From Macromonas bipunctata (lineage in GTDB: Bacteria; Pseudomonadota; Gammaproteobacteria; Burkholderiales; Burkholderiaceae_C): DNA of 64,000 bases. Shown one piece after another: positions 33,754 through 43,558 of this stretch (position 1 is its first letter; each line of letters begins with the position of its first letter). Under the pieces are notes generated by a model that was not told the origin of the DNA, made no database searches, and worked only from the letters and a program-made list of their open reading frames with translations. Location of the stretch: NCBI RefSeq assembly GCF_002837135.1, contig NZ_NWBQ01000005.1:1-64000 (forward strand). The letters are read 5' to 3'. The translations under genes were made by a program, and so were the position numbers.

Positions 33754-35061
33754 ATGGCTGGCACCACGGTCTACGAATTTGATGCGCTGACTTCTGATGC
33801 TGCCGGCGTACCCGATGCCGTAGGTCTGCGTTCGGTGCCGCCGCCGGTGTTTGCTTGGCTGGAATCGCAGGCCCTGAAATTGGCCGAAGCAGGCGGAACC
33901 GCATGGCTGAGACTGTCTCAACGGCAAGGTCGGCGGGCCGTACAGGTGACCAGTTTCGTGGGGGTGATCCGGGCACCGGATGGGTACCAGATCGAAGTGC
34001 TACCCAAAGTCGCCAAGGCTATCGGCGGCGGGGATATTGAGGCGCGTCAGCTGCTGATTAAAATGCTTCGCTGCTTGGGTGGTTTTCGCCATATCCAGAC
34101 CGACAGCGCCCAACTGGTTGCAACTCGGATGCCGTTGCTCGAAGTGTTCATCGGTGAATTTCTGCGCGCGGTGGAGCACCTCGTCAAGCGCGGCCTGCGC
34201 AGTGATTACAAATCGCGGCAAGGCAACCTGTTTGCCTTGCGCGGCAAATTGCAGATGGCAACGCACCTGCAACGCAACCTGTGTCGTCGTGATCGCTTCT
34301 TTGCCGAGTTCGATGAATTTTCACCTGACCGACCAGAAAACCGACTGTTGCACGCGGCATTGCGGCGCGCGCTGGCTTGGACCGGCTCGCAACCTCATCA
34401 GCAACTGGCACGCGAGCTGTGCTTTGTGTTTGCCGAGGTGTCTGCATCACAGCATCCTGCACTGGATTTCCAGCGAATCCGTTTGGATCGCAGCATGGCC
34501 CATTACGACGGGGCACTGGCGTGGGCGCGATTGATTCTGGAAAATGAATCACCACTCACCGGCGCAGGCGGCCACCGTGCGCCATCTTTGCTGTTTCCGA
34601 TGGAGGCGGTCTTCGAAGCCTTCGTCGCCAAGCACATTGCCCGACAACTTGGGCCGGAATTCATGCTTCGTACGCAGGCTCGCAGTCTGTCGCTGGTCAG
34701 GCATCTCGAGAAAGATTGGTTCTACCTCAAACCCGATTTGCTGGTGCAGGCATCGAAAGTAAATCGCTTGGTGTTGGACACCAAGTGGAAGCTAATCAAC
34801 AGCCAGCAGGCCACAGGCTCGGACAAGTACGGGCTTCATCAAGCTGATTTTTACCAGTTATACGCCTATGGCCAGAACTACCTCGACAGTTCTGGCGATG
34901 TGGTGCTGATCTATCCAAAGACTGATCTTTTCGATAAAGCGTTGCCCGTGTTCAATTTCCCGAAGTCATCGGGCTTGCGCTTGTGGGTGCTACCATTTTG
35001 CTTATGGAATGAGCAATTGACATTGCCAACATGTGGCAGCCTTAATGCTTATTTCACCTGA
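33754..35061 (+). CDS. mcrC: McrC-like endonuclease subunit
   Basis: 435 residues. An N-terminal interaction domain (FVGVIRAPDGYQIEVLPKV) precedes a PD-(D/E)xK nuclease: YLKPDLLVQ then LVLDTKWK supply the catalytic Asp and Asp-x-Lys. This is the McrBC 5-methylcytosine-type restriction nuclease. The ATG at 33754 is 10 bp after the mcrB stop with GAAGGTGG upstream; an in-frame start inside mcrB is less likely. Base composition is atypical, as in mcrB. Confidence 0.9.
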   Translation: MAGTTVYEFDALTSDAAGVPDAVGLRSVPPPVFAWLESQALKLAEAGGTAWLRLSQRQGRRAVQVTSFVGVIRAPDGYQIEVLPKVAKAIGGGDIEARQLLIKMLRCLGGFRHIQTDSAQLVATRMPLLEVFIGEFLRAVEHLVKRGLRSDYKSRQGNLFALRGKLQMATHLQRNLCRRDRFFAEFDEFSPDRPENRLLHAALRRALAWTGSQPHQQLARELCFVFAEVSASQHPALDFQRIRLDRSMAHYDGALAWARLILENESPLTGAGGHRAPSLLFPMEAVFEAFVAKHIARQLGPEFMLRTQARSLSLVRHLEKDWFYLKPDLLVQASKVNRLVLDTKWKLINSQQATGSDKYGLHQADFYQLYAYGQNYLDSSGDVVLIYPKTDLFDKALPVFNFPKSSGLRLWVLPFCLWNEQLTLPTCGSLNAYFT

Positions 35062-35109
35062 AACATGAAGGGGTAGCTTCAAATCTGAAACGCCCCCTTG
35101 ATATGCACA

Positions 35110-35739
35110 TCACCCCTTCTTGCTGCCGATTTTGCTCTCCTGCCCCGCCAGCAAGCGGTTGATGTTGCCCCGGTGCCGCCACAGCAGCAACAAGCTCATC
35201 ACCGCCGTGGCCAGCACCACGGTGGGGGCCACCTGCCACAGGCTGCCGTTGGCCAGCAGCAAGAAACTGGGGGCAAACAGCGCCGCCGTCAGCGCGGCCA
35301 GCGACGAGTAACGCAACCCCACGGCCATGCCGATCCACACCAGCGCCGTGGCCAACCCCAGCAGGGGCTGCAAGCCGATCAACACCCCCGCCGCCGTGGC
35401 TACGCCCTTGCCACCCTGAAAGCGGAAAAACACCGGGTACAAGTGGCCCAAAAATGCCGCCAGCGCCACCAGCGCCAGCGCACCTTCGCCCAGACCATAG
35501 CCCGCACCCCAGTGCGCCACCCACCACGTGGGCAACCAGCCCTTCACCGCATCCAGCAGCAGCGTCACCGCCGCCGCTTTTTTGTTGCCGGAACGCAGCA
35601 CGTTGGTGGCACCGGGGTTCTTGCTGCCGTAGGAGCGCGGGTCGTGCAGCCCCATCACGCGGCTCACGATCACGGCAAACGACAGCGAACCAATCAAGTA
35701 CGCCACCACGGCGGCCAGCACAGGCAAATAATCGCTCAT
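35110..35739 (-). CDS. plsY: Glycerol-3-phosphate acyltransferase PlsY
   Basis: 209 residues, about five transmembrane helices. The three family motifs are visible: [25 protein letters not shown] and [10 protein letters not shown]. Transfers acyl groups from acyl-phosphate to glycerol 3-phosphate, the first step of phospholipid synthesis. The ATG at 35739 fits the family; upstream in-frame codons are not conserved. Confidence 0.96.
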   Translation of the reverse strand: MSDYLPVLAAVVAYLIGSLSFAVIVSRVMGLHDPRSYGSKNPGATNVLRSGNKKAAAVTLLLDAVKGWLPTWWVAHWGAGYGLGEGALALVALAAFLGHLYPVFFRFQGGKGVATAAGVLIGLQPLLGLATALVWIGMAVGLRYSSLAALTAALFAPSFLLLANGSLWQVAPTVVLATAVMSLLLLWRHRGNINRLLAGQESKIGSKKG

Positions 35740-35752
35740 AAATGTGTCCTGT

Positions 35753-36817
35753 TCACAGCGCCGGATCGCGCATTTGCCAGCGGATGTCGTCGATGGCTTG
35801 CAACAGTTCGGGCGACAACGTGGTACCCCAAGCGTCCAGACATTCATCGAGTTGCGCCACGGTGGTCACGCCGATGATGGTGCTGGCCACCTGCCACTTG
35901 GTGTAACAAAATGCCAGTGCCAACTGGGTCGGGGTCAGCCCGTGCTGGCGGGCCAGCGCGTTGTAGCGTTTGGCCGCCGACAACGCATCCACCCGGCCCC
36001 AGCGTTGCTTGCGCATGGATTCGTACAGCGCCATGCGGCCCGCCTCGGGCGCAGTGGAAGGTAGCATGCCCGTCGCATCGTACTTACCGGTCAAAGTGCC
36101 AAACCCCAGCGGGGAATACGCCAGCAGCGATACGCCCAAGCGGTGCAAGGTTTCATCCAGCGCGTTTTCCACCGCACGGTTGATGAGGCAGTACGCGTTT
36201 TGCACCGACACCACGCGCGGCAAGCCGTGCTGCTCGGCCAGACGCACAAACTCGTGGACACCATACGGTGTCTCGTTGGACAGCCCCACCGCGCGCACCT
36301 TGCCCGCGCGCACCAGCTCGGCCAGCGTCTCCAACTGTTCGTGGATGGAAGCACAGGCACGCTCCTTGGCCGGGTTGAAATACTGGTCGCCAAACATGGG
36401 CGCATTGCGCGCTGGCCAGTGGATTTGGTACAGATCGATCACATCGGTTTGCAGGCGGCGCAAACTGCCGTCGCACGCCGACAAAATTTCGGCCCGGCTC
36501 AAACCGGCAAAGTCACCACGTATCCACGGCATGCCGCGCGACGGCCCGGCCACCTTGGTCGCCAGCACCACTTTTTGGCGCAATCCAGGGCGGCTGGCCA
36601 GCCAATCACCGATGATGGTTTCGCTGGCCCCGTAGGTCTCGGCACGGGCGGGCACCGAATACATCTCGGCGGTGTCGATGAAATTCACGCCGCGCTCCAC
36701 CGCGCGGTCGAGGATGGCGTGGGCATCGGCCTGCGCCACCTGTTCGCCAAACGTCATGGTGCCCAGGCAAATGGGGGTCACGGCCAGCGTGCTCTGGCCC
36801 AAGGTCACGGTTTTCAT
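35753..36817 (-). CDS. Aldo/keto reductase (Tas/YajO-like)
   Basis: 354 residues, NADP(H)-dependent TIM-barrel oxidoreductase. Visible features: [13 protein letters not shown] with the catalytic Asp and Tyr, the lysine in VVLATKVAG, the histidine in LYQIHWPAR, and the NADP-binding [12 protein letters not shown]. Resembles Tas of E. coli in length and motifs. The physiological substrate is unknown. It ends 13 bp upstream of the plsY start on the same strand. Confidence 0.93.
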   Translation of the reverse strand: MKTVTLGQSTLAVTPICLGTMTFGEQVAQADAHAILDRAVERGVNFIDTAEMYSVPARAETYGASETIIGDWLASRPGLRQKVVLATKVAGPSRGMPWIRGDFAGLSRAEILSACDGSLRRLQTDVIDLYQIHWPARNAPMFGDQYFNPAKERACASIHEQLETLAELVRAGKVRAVGLSNETPYGVHEFVRLAEQHGLPRVVSVQNAYCLINRAVENALDETLHRLGVSLLAYSPLGFGTLTGKYDATGMLPSTAPEAGRMALYESMRKQRWGRVDALSAAKRYNALARQHGLTPTQLALAFCYTKWQVASTIIGVTTVAQLDECLDAWGTTLSPELLQAIDDIRWQMRDPAL

Positions 36818-36911
36818 GTTCACAACGGCTCCTGTCGTGGGTTTTCTGCAAAATGCGGCAAGTTTAAGCGCCAGCCACCGCTGTGCCCCGTCCAACCTCA
36901 CCCTGTCCGCC

Positions 36912-37871
36912 ATGTATTGCCCCCGCCTTCCTTCCCGCAGCGAATGGGCACCCATTCGCCACCACCGCTACCACCTGCGCCACTGGGGCACGCCACAACC
37001 TGATGCCCTGCCGCTGCTGATGCTGCACGGTTGGATGGATGTGTCCGCCTCGTTCCAGTTTGTGGTGGATGCGCTGGTGCAGCCGCGCCACATCATCGCC
37101 CCCGACTGGCGCGGCTTTGGCCTGACCCGCCCACAGAATACCGACCCGCACGGCCCCCAACCCTGGGGCCACGGCGACCACTACCTGTTTGCCGACTACT
37201 TGGCCGACTTGGATTTTGTGCTGGATCACCTCAACGCCCAACTGGGACGCAATGCCGACGCGCCGTTCGATCTGGTCGGACACAGCATGGGCGGCAACGT
37301 CGTGATGGCCTACGCCGGCATTCGGCCCCAGCGCGTGCGCCGCGCCGTCAATTTGGAAGGCTTTGGCCTGCCTGCCACCCGTCCCGTACAAGCGCCCCGG
37401 CAATACACGCGTTGGCTCGACGACCTCAAAACCCTGCATCAAGGTGGCAAAACCCTGCGCCCCTACCCCGATGCCGACGGCGTGGCCCGCCGCCTGATGA
37501 AAACCAACCCGCGCCTGCACCCCGACCGCGCCGCCTGGCTGGCCCAGCACTGGGCCGCCCCCGACGCCAGCGGCCAATGGCACATTCTGGGCGACCCGGC
37601 CCACAAGACCCGCAGCGCCCACCTCTACCGCGCCGACGAGACCCTGGCCCTGTACCAGCACATCACCGCCCCGGTGCTGGCCATCGAAGCCGACACCGAC
37701 AGCCTGCGCCACTGGTACCCGCACGGCGAATACACCCTGGCCGATTACCACACCCGCCTGCACACCGTGCCCAACTGCCGCACCGCCGTGGTGCCCGACG
37801 CGGGCCACATGCTGCACCACGACCAACCCGCTGCCGTGGCCACGCTGATCGAGGCCCACCTGCAGCCGTGA
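36912..37871 (+). CDS. Alpha/beta hydrolase
   Basis: 319 residues. A single alpha/beta hydrolase domain with the oxyanion motif MLHGWMDVSASF, DWRGFGLT, nucleophile motif GHSMGGN and the late histidine in PDAGHMLHHDQP. Family members include esterases and haloalkane or epoxide hydrolase relatives; the activity cannot be assigned. Divergent from the aldo/keto reductase. Its stop overlaps a GTG start of the next gene (GTGA), which suggests coupling. Confidence 0.9.
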   Translation: MYCPRLPSRSEWAPIRHHRYHLRHWGTPQPDALPLLMLHGWMDVSASFQFVVDALVQPRHIIAPDWRGFGLTRPQNTDPHGPQPWGHGDHYLFADYLADLDFVLDHLNAQLGRNADAPFDLVGHSMGGNVVMAYAGIRPQRVRRAVNLEGFGLPATRPVQAPRQYTRWLDDLKTLHQGGKTLRPYPDADGVARRLMKTNPRLHPDRAAWLAQHWAAPDASGQWHILGDPAHKTRSAHLYRADETLALYQHITAPVLAIEADTDSLRHWYPHGEYTLADYHTRLHTVPNCRTAVVPDAGHMLHHDQPAAVATLIEAHLQP

Positions 37872-38302
37872 AAGACCCCAACATCAGCGCGGTAGCCCAC
37901 ACGGTTGATCAGATCGTGGCCATCACCTGGATCAACGGCAAAACCGACCAGGTGGACTTGTCGGCCCTCATGGCCGATCTGGCCGGGCTGGAACCGCTGG
38001 ACAACGCCCCCACCTTTGCCGCCGTGCAAGTGGGTGAGGACGGGTGGTCGCTGCTGTGGCCCAGCGGCATCGAAATCGGTACCGACACCCTGTGGCGCAT
38101 GGCGCGTGAACAAGCGGGCGATGCCACCCCCGTGAGCGAATTCACACGCTGGCGCAAACGCAACGGCCTGTCACTGAGCGACGCCGCCGCTGCCCTGGGC
38201 ATCACGCGGCGCATGGTGTCGTACTACGAAGCTGGCCGCTACCTGATTCCGCGCATGGTCGGGCTGGCCTGCAAGGGCTGGGAGGCCGAACACTCACGCT
38301 GA
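37868..38302 (+). CDS. DUF2442 domain protein with C-terminal helix-turn-helix
   Basis: 144 residues. The N-terminal 80 residues resemble DUF2442 (VAITWINGKTDQVDLSALM, WPSGIEIGTDTLWRMA). The C-terminus is an XRE-like helix-turn-helix (RKRNGLSLSDAAAALGITRR, MVSYYEAG). Proteins of this type often regulate their own operon. Start GTG at 37868 overlaps the hydrolase stop. No toxin partner is apparent. Confidence 0.75.
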   Translation: MKDPNISAVAHTVDQIVAITWINGKTDQVDLSALMADLAGLEPLDNAPTFAAVQVGEDGWSLLWPSGIEIGTDTLWRMAREQAGDATPVSEFTRWRKRNGLSLSDAAAALGITRRMVSYYEAGRYLIPRMVGLACKGWEAEHSR

Positions 38303-38384
38303 GGCAATTCCAGCGCAACATGCGAAAATCCCCCCTCAGAATTCCGACATCTGCCTGACAACCTACACCGAAAGATTCAAGAAC

Positions 38385-39489
38385 ATGGAAGCCGAACGCC
38401 TCAACGCCATCTCCAACCGCCTGACCGACCTGACCGCGCGGGTGGCCGAGTTACGGAGGTATCTTTGACTACGATGCCAAAGCCCTCAAACTGAGCGAAG
38501 TCAACGCGGCATTGGAAGACCCCACCGTCTGGGACAACCCCAAACGCGCACAAGACCTGGGCAAGGAAAAGAAGCTGCTGGAAGACGTGGTGCTGGTGCT
38601 CGACCGCCTCAGCAGCGAACTGGCCGACAACACCGAGCTGTTCGAGATGAGCAAGGAAGACGGCGACGACGCCGGCCTGCTCACCATTGAAGGCGAAGGC
38701 GACAACCTGGCCGCCGACGTGGAAAAGCTCGAATTCCGCCGCATGTTCAACCAGCCCGCCGACCCGCTCAACTGCTTCCTGGACATCCAGGCCGGCGCGG
38801 GTGGCACCGAGGCCTGCGACTGGGCCAGCATGCTGCTGCGCCAGTACACGCGCTACGCCGAACGCAAGGGCTTCACCGCCACAGTGGAAGACCTGACCGA
38901 CGGCGACACCGCCGGCATCAAGAGCGCCACCATCAAGATCGAGGGCGAGTACGCCTTTGGCCTGCTGCGCACCGAGACCGGCGTGCACCGTCTGGTGCGC
39001 AAGTCGCCGTTCGACTCCTCGGGCGGGCGCCACACCTCGTTTGCGTCGGTGTTCGTGTACCCCGAAATCGACGATTCGGTCGAGATCAACATCAACCCCG
39101 CCGACGTGCGGGTGGACACCTACCGCGCCAGCGGTGCCGGTGGTCAGCACATCAACAAGACCGACTCCGCCGTGCGCCTGACGCACATCCCGACCAATAT
39201 CGTGGTGCAGTGCCAGGACAGCCGCAGCCAGCACAGCAACCGCGACCTGGCCTGGCAGCGCCTGCGCTCGCGCCTGTACGACCATGAAATGCGCAAGCGC
39301 ATGGAAGAGCAGCAAAAGCTCGAAGACACCAAGACCGACGTCGGCTGGGGCCACCAGATCCGCTCCTACGTGCTGGACAACAGCCGCATCAAGGACTTGC
39401 GCACTGGCGTTGAAATTTCCGCCACGCAAAAAGTGCTCGACGGCGACCTGGACGCCTTCATCGAAGCCTCGCTCAAGCAGGGCGTCTGA
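38385..39489 (+). CDS. prfB: Peptide chain release factor 2 (programmed +1 frameshift)
   Basis: 367 residues after the frameshift. Codons 1-27 run from the ATG at 38385 to CTT, followed by an in-frame TGA at 38466-38468; reading then continues at GAC (38467). The tripeptide anticodon SPF is at 207-209 and the peptidyl-hydrolysis motif GGQ at 252-254. RF2 decodes UGA and UAA, and low RF2 raises frameshifting at its own UGA, giving autoregulation. Confidence 0.97.
38453..38469 (+). promoter_or_regulatory. prfB programmed frameshift site
   Basis: The segment ACGGAGGTATCTTTGAC contains an internal Shine-Dalgarno-like GGAGG, the slippery CTT and the UGA stop followed by C, the arrangement that drives +1 slippage in bacterial RF2 genes. 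Confidence 0.95.
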
Positions 39490-39591
39490 CGCACCCGCTG
39501 CGCCGCCTGCGGGCGGCCCAGGCCAGCACGGCGCTGACCTGGCCGCCCCCTCCTCTGCTCCGACCTTCCACCCCTGAACGGACACCTTCCC

Positions 39592-42273
39592 ATGATGAAC
39601 TCTCTGCATGAAGGCGCGCCCACCCTCATCCGGCGCGAAGACTACGCCGCGCCCGCTTTCCTGATCGACTCGGTGGCCCTCACGTTCGATCTCGATCCGG
39701 CCAAAACCCGCGTGCTCAACCAGATGCGCGTGCGCCGCAACCCCGACGTGCCCGCGCAAGCCCTGCGCCTGGACGGCGAAGACCTGAATTTGGCCCGCGT
39801 GCTGGTCAACGGCGCAGGCACCAGCTTCAAGCTGGACGGCCAGCAACTGGTGCTGGAAAACCTGCCCGAAGGCACCGAGCCGTTCGACCTTGAAATCTTC
39901 ACCACCTGCGCCCCGGCCAGCAACACCCAACTGATGGGCCTGTACGTGAGCCAAGGCACCTTCTTCACGCAATGCGAAGCCGAAGGTTTCCGCCGCATCA
40001 CCTACTTTCTGGATCGCCCCGACGTGATGGCCAGCTACACCGTGACGCTGCGGGCCGACAAAGCCACCTACCCGGTGCTGCTCTCCAATGGCAACTTGGT
40101 GGAAGAAGGTGCGCTCGAAGACGGCCCCAACGGCCCACGCCACTACGCCAAGTGGGTCGATCCGCACAAGAAACCCTGCTACCTGTTTGCGCTGGTGGCG
40201 GGCCAACTGGTGCGCCGCGAACAAAAAATCATCGCCCGCAACGGCCAGGAACATACGCTGCAAATCTACGTGCGCGCCGGTGATCTGGACAAGACCGAAC
40301 ACGCCATGAACTCGCTCATGGCCTCGATTGCGTGGGACGAAGCCCGCTTTGGCCTGCCGCTGGACCTGGAACGCTTCATGATCGTCGCCACCAGCGACTT
40401 CAACATGGGCGCGATGGAAAACAAAGGCCTCAACATCTTCAACACCAAGTTCGTGCTGGCCAACCCCGCCACCGCCACCGACGTGGACTACGCCAACGTC
40501 GAAAGCGTGGTCGGACACGAGTACTTCCACAACTGGACGGGCAACCGCGTCACCTGCCGCGACTGGTTCCAATTGAGCCTGAAAGAAGGCCTGACCGTGT
40601 TCCGCGACCAGGAATTCAGCATGGACATGGTGGCCAGCGCATCGGCACGCGCCGTCAAGCGCATCGAGGACGTGCGGTTGCTGCGCACCGCCCAGTTTGC
40701 CGAAGACGCGGGCCCAATGGCCCACCCCATTCGCCCCGACCAGTACCAGGAAATCAACAACTTCTACACCCTCACGGTGTACGAAAAAGGCGCCGAAGTG
40801 GTGCGCATGATGCAAACCCTGGTCGGCCGCGACGGTTTTGCGCGTGGCATGCGGCTGTACTTTGAGCGCCACGACGGCCAGGCCGTGACCTGCGACGACT
40901 TTGCCCAAGCCATTGCCGATGCCAACCCCGACAGCCACCTCGCGCTGCTGCTGCCCCAGTTCAAACACTGGTACAGCCAAGCCGGCACCCCACGCCTGCA
41001 CAGCCAAGGCGAGTACGATGCCGACGCACAGACCTACACCCTGACTTTGAGCCAAAGCTGCCCACCCAGCCCCGGCCAGCCGGTCAAGGCCCCATTTGTC
41101 ATCCCCGTGGCCGTGGGCCTGCTGGACGCACAAGGCCAAGACATCCCCGGCACTGCCCGCACCGTGGTACTCAGCGACACCAGCGCCAGCGTGGTGTTTG
41201 AACACGTGCCCAGCGCGCCGGTGCCCTCGATCCTGCGCGGCTTCAGCGCCCCGGTCGTCCTGCAACACGCCTACACCGATGCCGAACTGCTGACCCTGCT
41301 GGCCCACGACAGCGATGCCTTCAACCGTTGGGAAGCCGGACAACGCCTGGCCCTGCGTCTGGCACTGGCCGCCATCCAAGCCGACGGCGACGTGCCGACC
41401 GAACCGCTGGACAGCGCCTACATGGATGCCATGCGCGCTGTGCTGCAAGCACCGCAACTCGATGCCGCGTTCAAGGAACTGGTGCTGACCCTGCCCAGCG
41501 AGACCTACATCGCCGAACAACTCGACATGGTCGATCCGCAACGCATCCACGCCGTGCGCGAAGCCATGCGCCTGCAACTGGCCACCGCCTTGCAGACCGA
41601 CTGGGCACACACCTTCGAGAGCCACCACGACAACGGCGCTTACCGGCCCGATCCCGTCTCCAGTGGCCGCCGCGCGCTGGTGGGGCTGGCCTTGCACATG
41701 CTGTGTCTGGCGGCACGCCACAGCGGCGATCCGGTCTGGCCCGGCAAAGCCTACCAACGCGTCAAAGACGCGGGCAACATGACCGACCGCTTCCAGTCGT
41801 TGAGCGCGCTGGTGAGCAGCGGACACGAACTGGCCACTGCGGCACTGGAACGCTTCCACGCCCGCTTCCAGCGCGAAGAACTCGTGCTGGACAAATGGTT
41901 TGCGCTGCAAGCCGGCGCACCCGACCACGGCGGCCATATCCTGCCCATGGTGCAGCAACTGCTGACGCACCCCGACTTCCACATCAAAAACCCCAACCGC
42001 GCACGCAGCTTGATCTTCAGCTACTGCAACGCCAACCCCGGCGCATTCCACCGCGCCGACGGGGCCGGTTACACCTTCTGGCGCGACCACGTGCTGGCCA
42101 TCAACGCCTTCAACCCCCAAGTGGCCGCCCGTCTGGCGCGCGCGCTGGACCGCTGGCGGCAACTGGCCGAGCCGTACCGCAGCGCCGCGTGTGCTGCCAT
42201 TGAACACGTGGCCGCCCAACCCGACCTGAGCAACGACGTGCGCGAAGTCGTGACGCGCGCGCTGGCCGACTGA
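39592..42273 (+). CDS. pepN: Aminopeptidase N
   Basis: 893 residues, M1 family zinc metallopeptidase of the cytosol. Substrate-binding GAMEN is at 273-277, and the zinc site [14 protein letters not shown] begins at 309 (HExxH with a downstream Glu). Removes N-terminal residues from peptides with broad specificity. An ATG at 39595 directly following is equally possible. Confidence 0.96.
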   Translation: MMNSLHEGAPTLIRREDYAAPAFLIDSVALTFDLDPAKTRVLNQMRVRRNPDVPAQALRLDGEDLNLARVLVNGAGTSFKLDGQQLVLENLPEGTEPFDLEIFTTCAPASNTQLMGLYVSQGTFFTQCEAEGFRRITYFLDRPDVMASYTVTLRADKATYPVLLSNGNLVEEGALEDGPNGPRHYAKWVDPHKKPCYLFALVAGQLVRREQKIIARNGQEHTLQIYVRAGDLDKTEHAMNSLMASIAWDEARFGLPLDLERFMIVATSDFNMGAMENKGLNIFNTKFVLANPATATDVDYANVESVVGHEYFHNWTGNRVTCRDWFQLSLKEGLTVFRDQEFSMDMVASASARAVKRIEDVRLLRTAQFAEDAGPMAHPIRPDQYQEINNFYTLTVYEKGAEVVRMMQTLVGRDGFARGMRLYFERHDGQAVTCDDFAQAIADANPDSHLALLLPQFKHWYSQAGTPRLHSQGEYDADAQTYTLTLSQSCPPSPGQPVKAPFVIPVAVGLLDAQGQDIPGTARTVVLSDTSASVVFEHVPSAPVPSILRGFSAPVVLQHAYTDAELLTLLAHDSDAFNRWEAGQRLALRLALAAIQADGDVPTEPLDSAYMDAMRAVLQAPQLDAAFKELVLTLPSETYIAEQLDMVDPQRIHAVREAMRLQLATALQTDWAHTFESHHDNGAYRPDPVSSGRRALVGLALHMLCLAARHSGDPVWPGKAYQRVKDAGNMTDRFQSLSALVSSGHELATAALERFHARFQREELVLDKWFALQAGAPDHGGHILPMVQQLLTHPDFHIKNPNRARSLIFSYCNANPGAFHRADGAGYTFWRDHVLAINAFNPQVAARLARALDRWRQLAEPYRSAACAAIEHVAAQPDLSNDVREVVTRALAD

Positions 42274-42295
42274 CCCTTTATTGAGACAGACCACC

Positions 42296-43324
42296 ATGTC
42301 CATTACCCTGACCCGTTACCTGATCGAACAGCAGCGCACCCAAGGTGCCCTGCCCGCCGAACTGCGCCTGCTGCTCGAAACCGTGGCCCGCGCTTGCCAA
42401 CACATCGCTATCAGCGTCAACAAAGGCGCACTGGGCGAAGTGCTGGGCAGCGCCGACACCGAAAACGTGCAAGGCGAAGTCCAGAAAAAACTCGACATCA
42501 TCGCCAACGAGGTGCTGATCGATGCCAACGAATGGGGTGGCCACCTCGCCGCCATGGCCAGCGAGGAAATGGACACCATCCACCCCATCCCCCACCGCTA
42601 CCCGCAAGGCGAATACCTGCTGCTGTTCGATCCGCTGGACGGCTCCAGCAACATCGATGTCAACGTCAGCATTGGCACCATCTTCAGCGTGCTCAAAAAG
42701 CCCAACGACGACCCCAACGTCATCGAACCCGTCAGCGAGCAGGACTTCCTGCAACCGGGCGCGCAACAAGTGGCGGCGGGCTACTGCATCTACGGCCCGC
42801 AAACCACGCTGGCCCTGACCGTGGGGCGCGGTGTGGTCATGTTCACGCTCGACCGCGAACAAGGTGTGTGGCTGCTGACGCAAGAAAACGTGCAAATCCC
42901 GGCCGACACCAAGGAATTTGCCATCAACATGAGCAACATGCGCCACTGGGATACCCCGGTCAAGCGCTACGTGGACGAATGCCTGCAAGGCAAAGAAGGC
43001 GTGCGCGGCAAGGACTTCAACATGCGCTGGATCGCCAGCATGGTGGCCGACGTGCATCGCATCCTCATGCGCGGTGGCATCTTCATGTACCCGTGGGACA
43101 AGCGCGAACCCCACAAGCCCGGCAAACTGCGCCTGATGTACGAAGCCAACCCGATGGGCTGGCTGGTGGAACAAGCGGGCGGCGCAGCCACCAATGGCCG
43201 CCAACGCATCCTCGACATCGCGCCCACCGAACTGCACCAGCGCGTCAGCGTGGTGCTGGGCTCCAAGAACGAGGTCGAGCGCGTCACCGCCTACCACCTG
43301 GAAGCCGACAAAACCTCGGTATAA
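42296..43324 (+). CDS. fbp: Fructose-1,6-bisphosphatase class 1
   Basis: 342 residues. Gluconeogenic and Calvin-cycle-type phosphatase. The metal-binding signature DPLDGSSN is at 112-119. Other conserved blocks: [11 protein letters not shown] and [19 protein letters not shown]. The ATG at 42296 is preferred over an upstream TTG. It is 22 bp downstream of pepN. Confidence 0.97.
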   Translation: MSITLTRYLIEQQRTQGALPAELRLLLETVARACQHIAISVNKGALGEVLGSADTENVQGEVQKKLDIIANEVLIDANEWGGHLAAMASEEMDTIHPIPHRYPQGEYLLLFDPLDGSSNIDVNVSIGTIFSVLKKPNDDPNVIEPVSEQDFLQPGAQQVAAGYCIYGPQTTLALTVGRGVVMFTLDREQGVWLLTQENVQIPADTKEFAINMSNMRHWDTPVKRYVDECLQGKEGVRGKDFNMRWIASMVADVHRILMRGGIFMYPWDKREPHKPGKLRLMYEANPMGWLVEQAGGAATNGRQRILDIAPTELHQRVSVVLGSKNEVERVTAYHLEADKTSV

Positions 43325-43358
43325 TCAAGGGCTGTTTTCAGCACCACGCTGAATGCGT

Positions 43359-43434
43359 GCCGGAATAGCTCAGTCGGTAGAGCAGCTCATTCGTAATGAG
43401 AAGGTCGGGGGTTCGATTCCTCTTTCCGGCACCA
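43359..43434 (+). tRNA. tRNA-Thr (anticodon CGT)
   Basis: 76 nt. Acceptor stem GCCGGAA/TTCCGGC with encoded ACCA end, D arm AGCTCAGTCGGTAGAGC, anticodon stem CTCAT/ATGAG with loop TCGTA giving CGT, and T arm GGTTCGATTCC. Reads ACG codons, frequent in this GC-rich genome. Confidence 0.96.
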
Positions 43435-43454
43435 CAAAAAACCGCCATTTCTTC

Positions 43455-43482
43455 AGCCCACTTGGTTCAAGTGGGCTTTTTT
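43455..43482 (+). terminator. Rho-independent terminator after tRNA-Thr
   Basis: AGCCCACTTG pairs with CAAGTGGGCT around GTT, followed by TTTTT. Confidence 0.88.
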
Positions 43483-43558
43483 GTGCGCGAAAACGGCCAA
43501 GTGGTGGCATAGAATGCCAGATTCGGTGATTTAGAACAGAAAAATCTGGCGACCCGAC

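Noticed and set aside
38401-42303. 1300-residue open frame on the minus strand opposite prfB and pepN
   Set aside because: It is a GC-driven antisense frame; the plus-strand genes have clear motifs and normal lengths.
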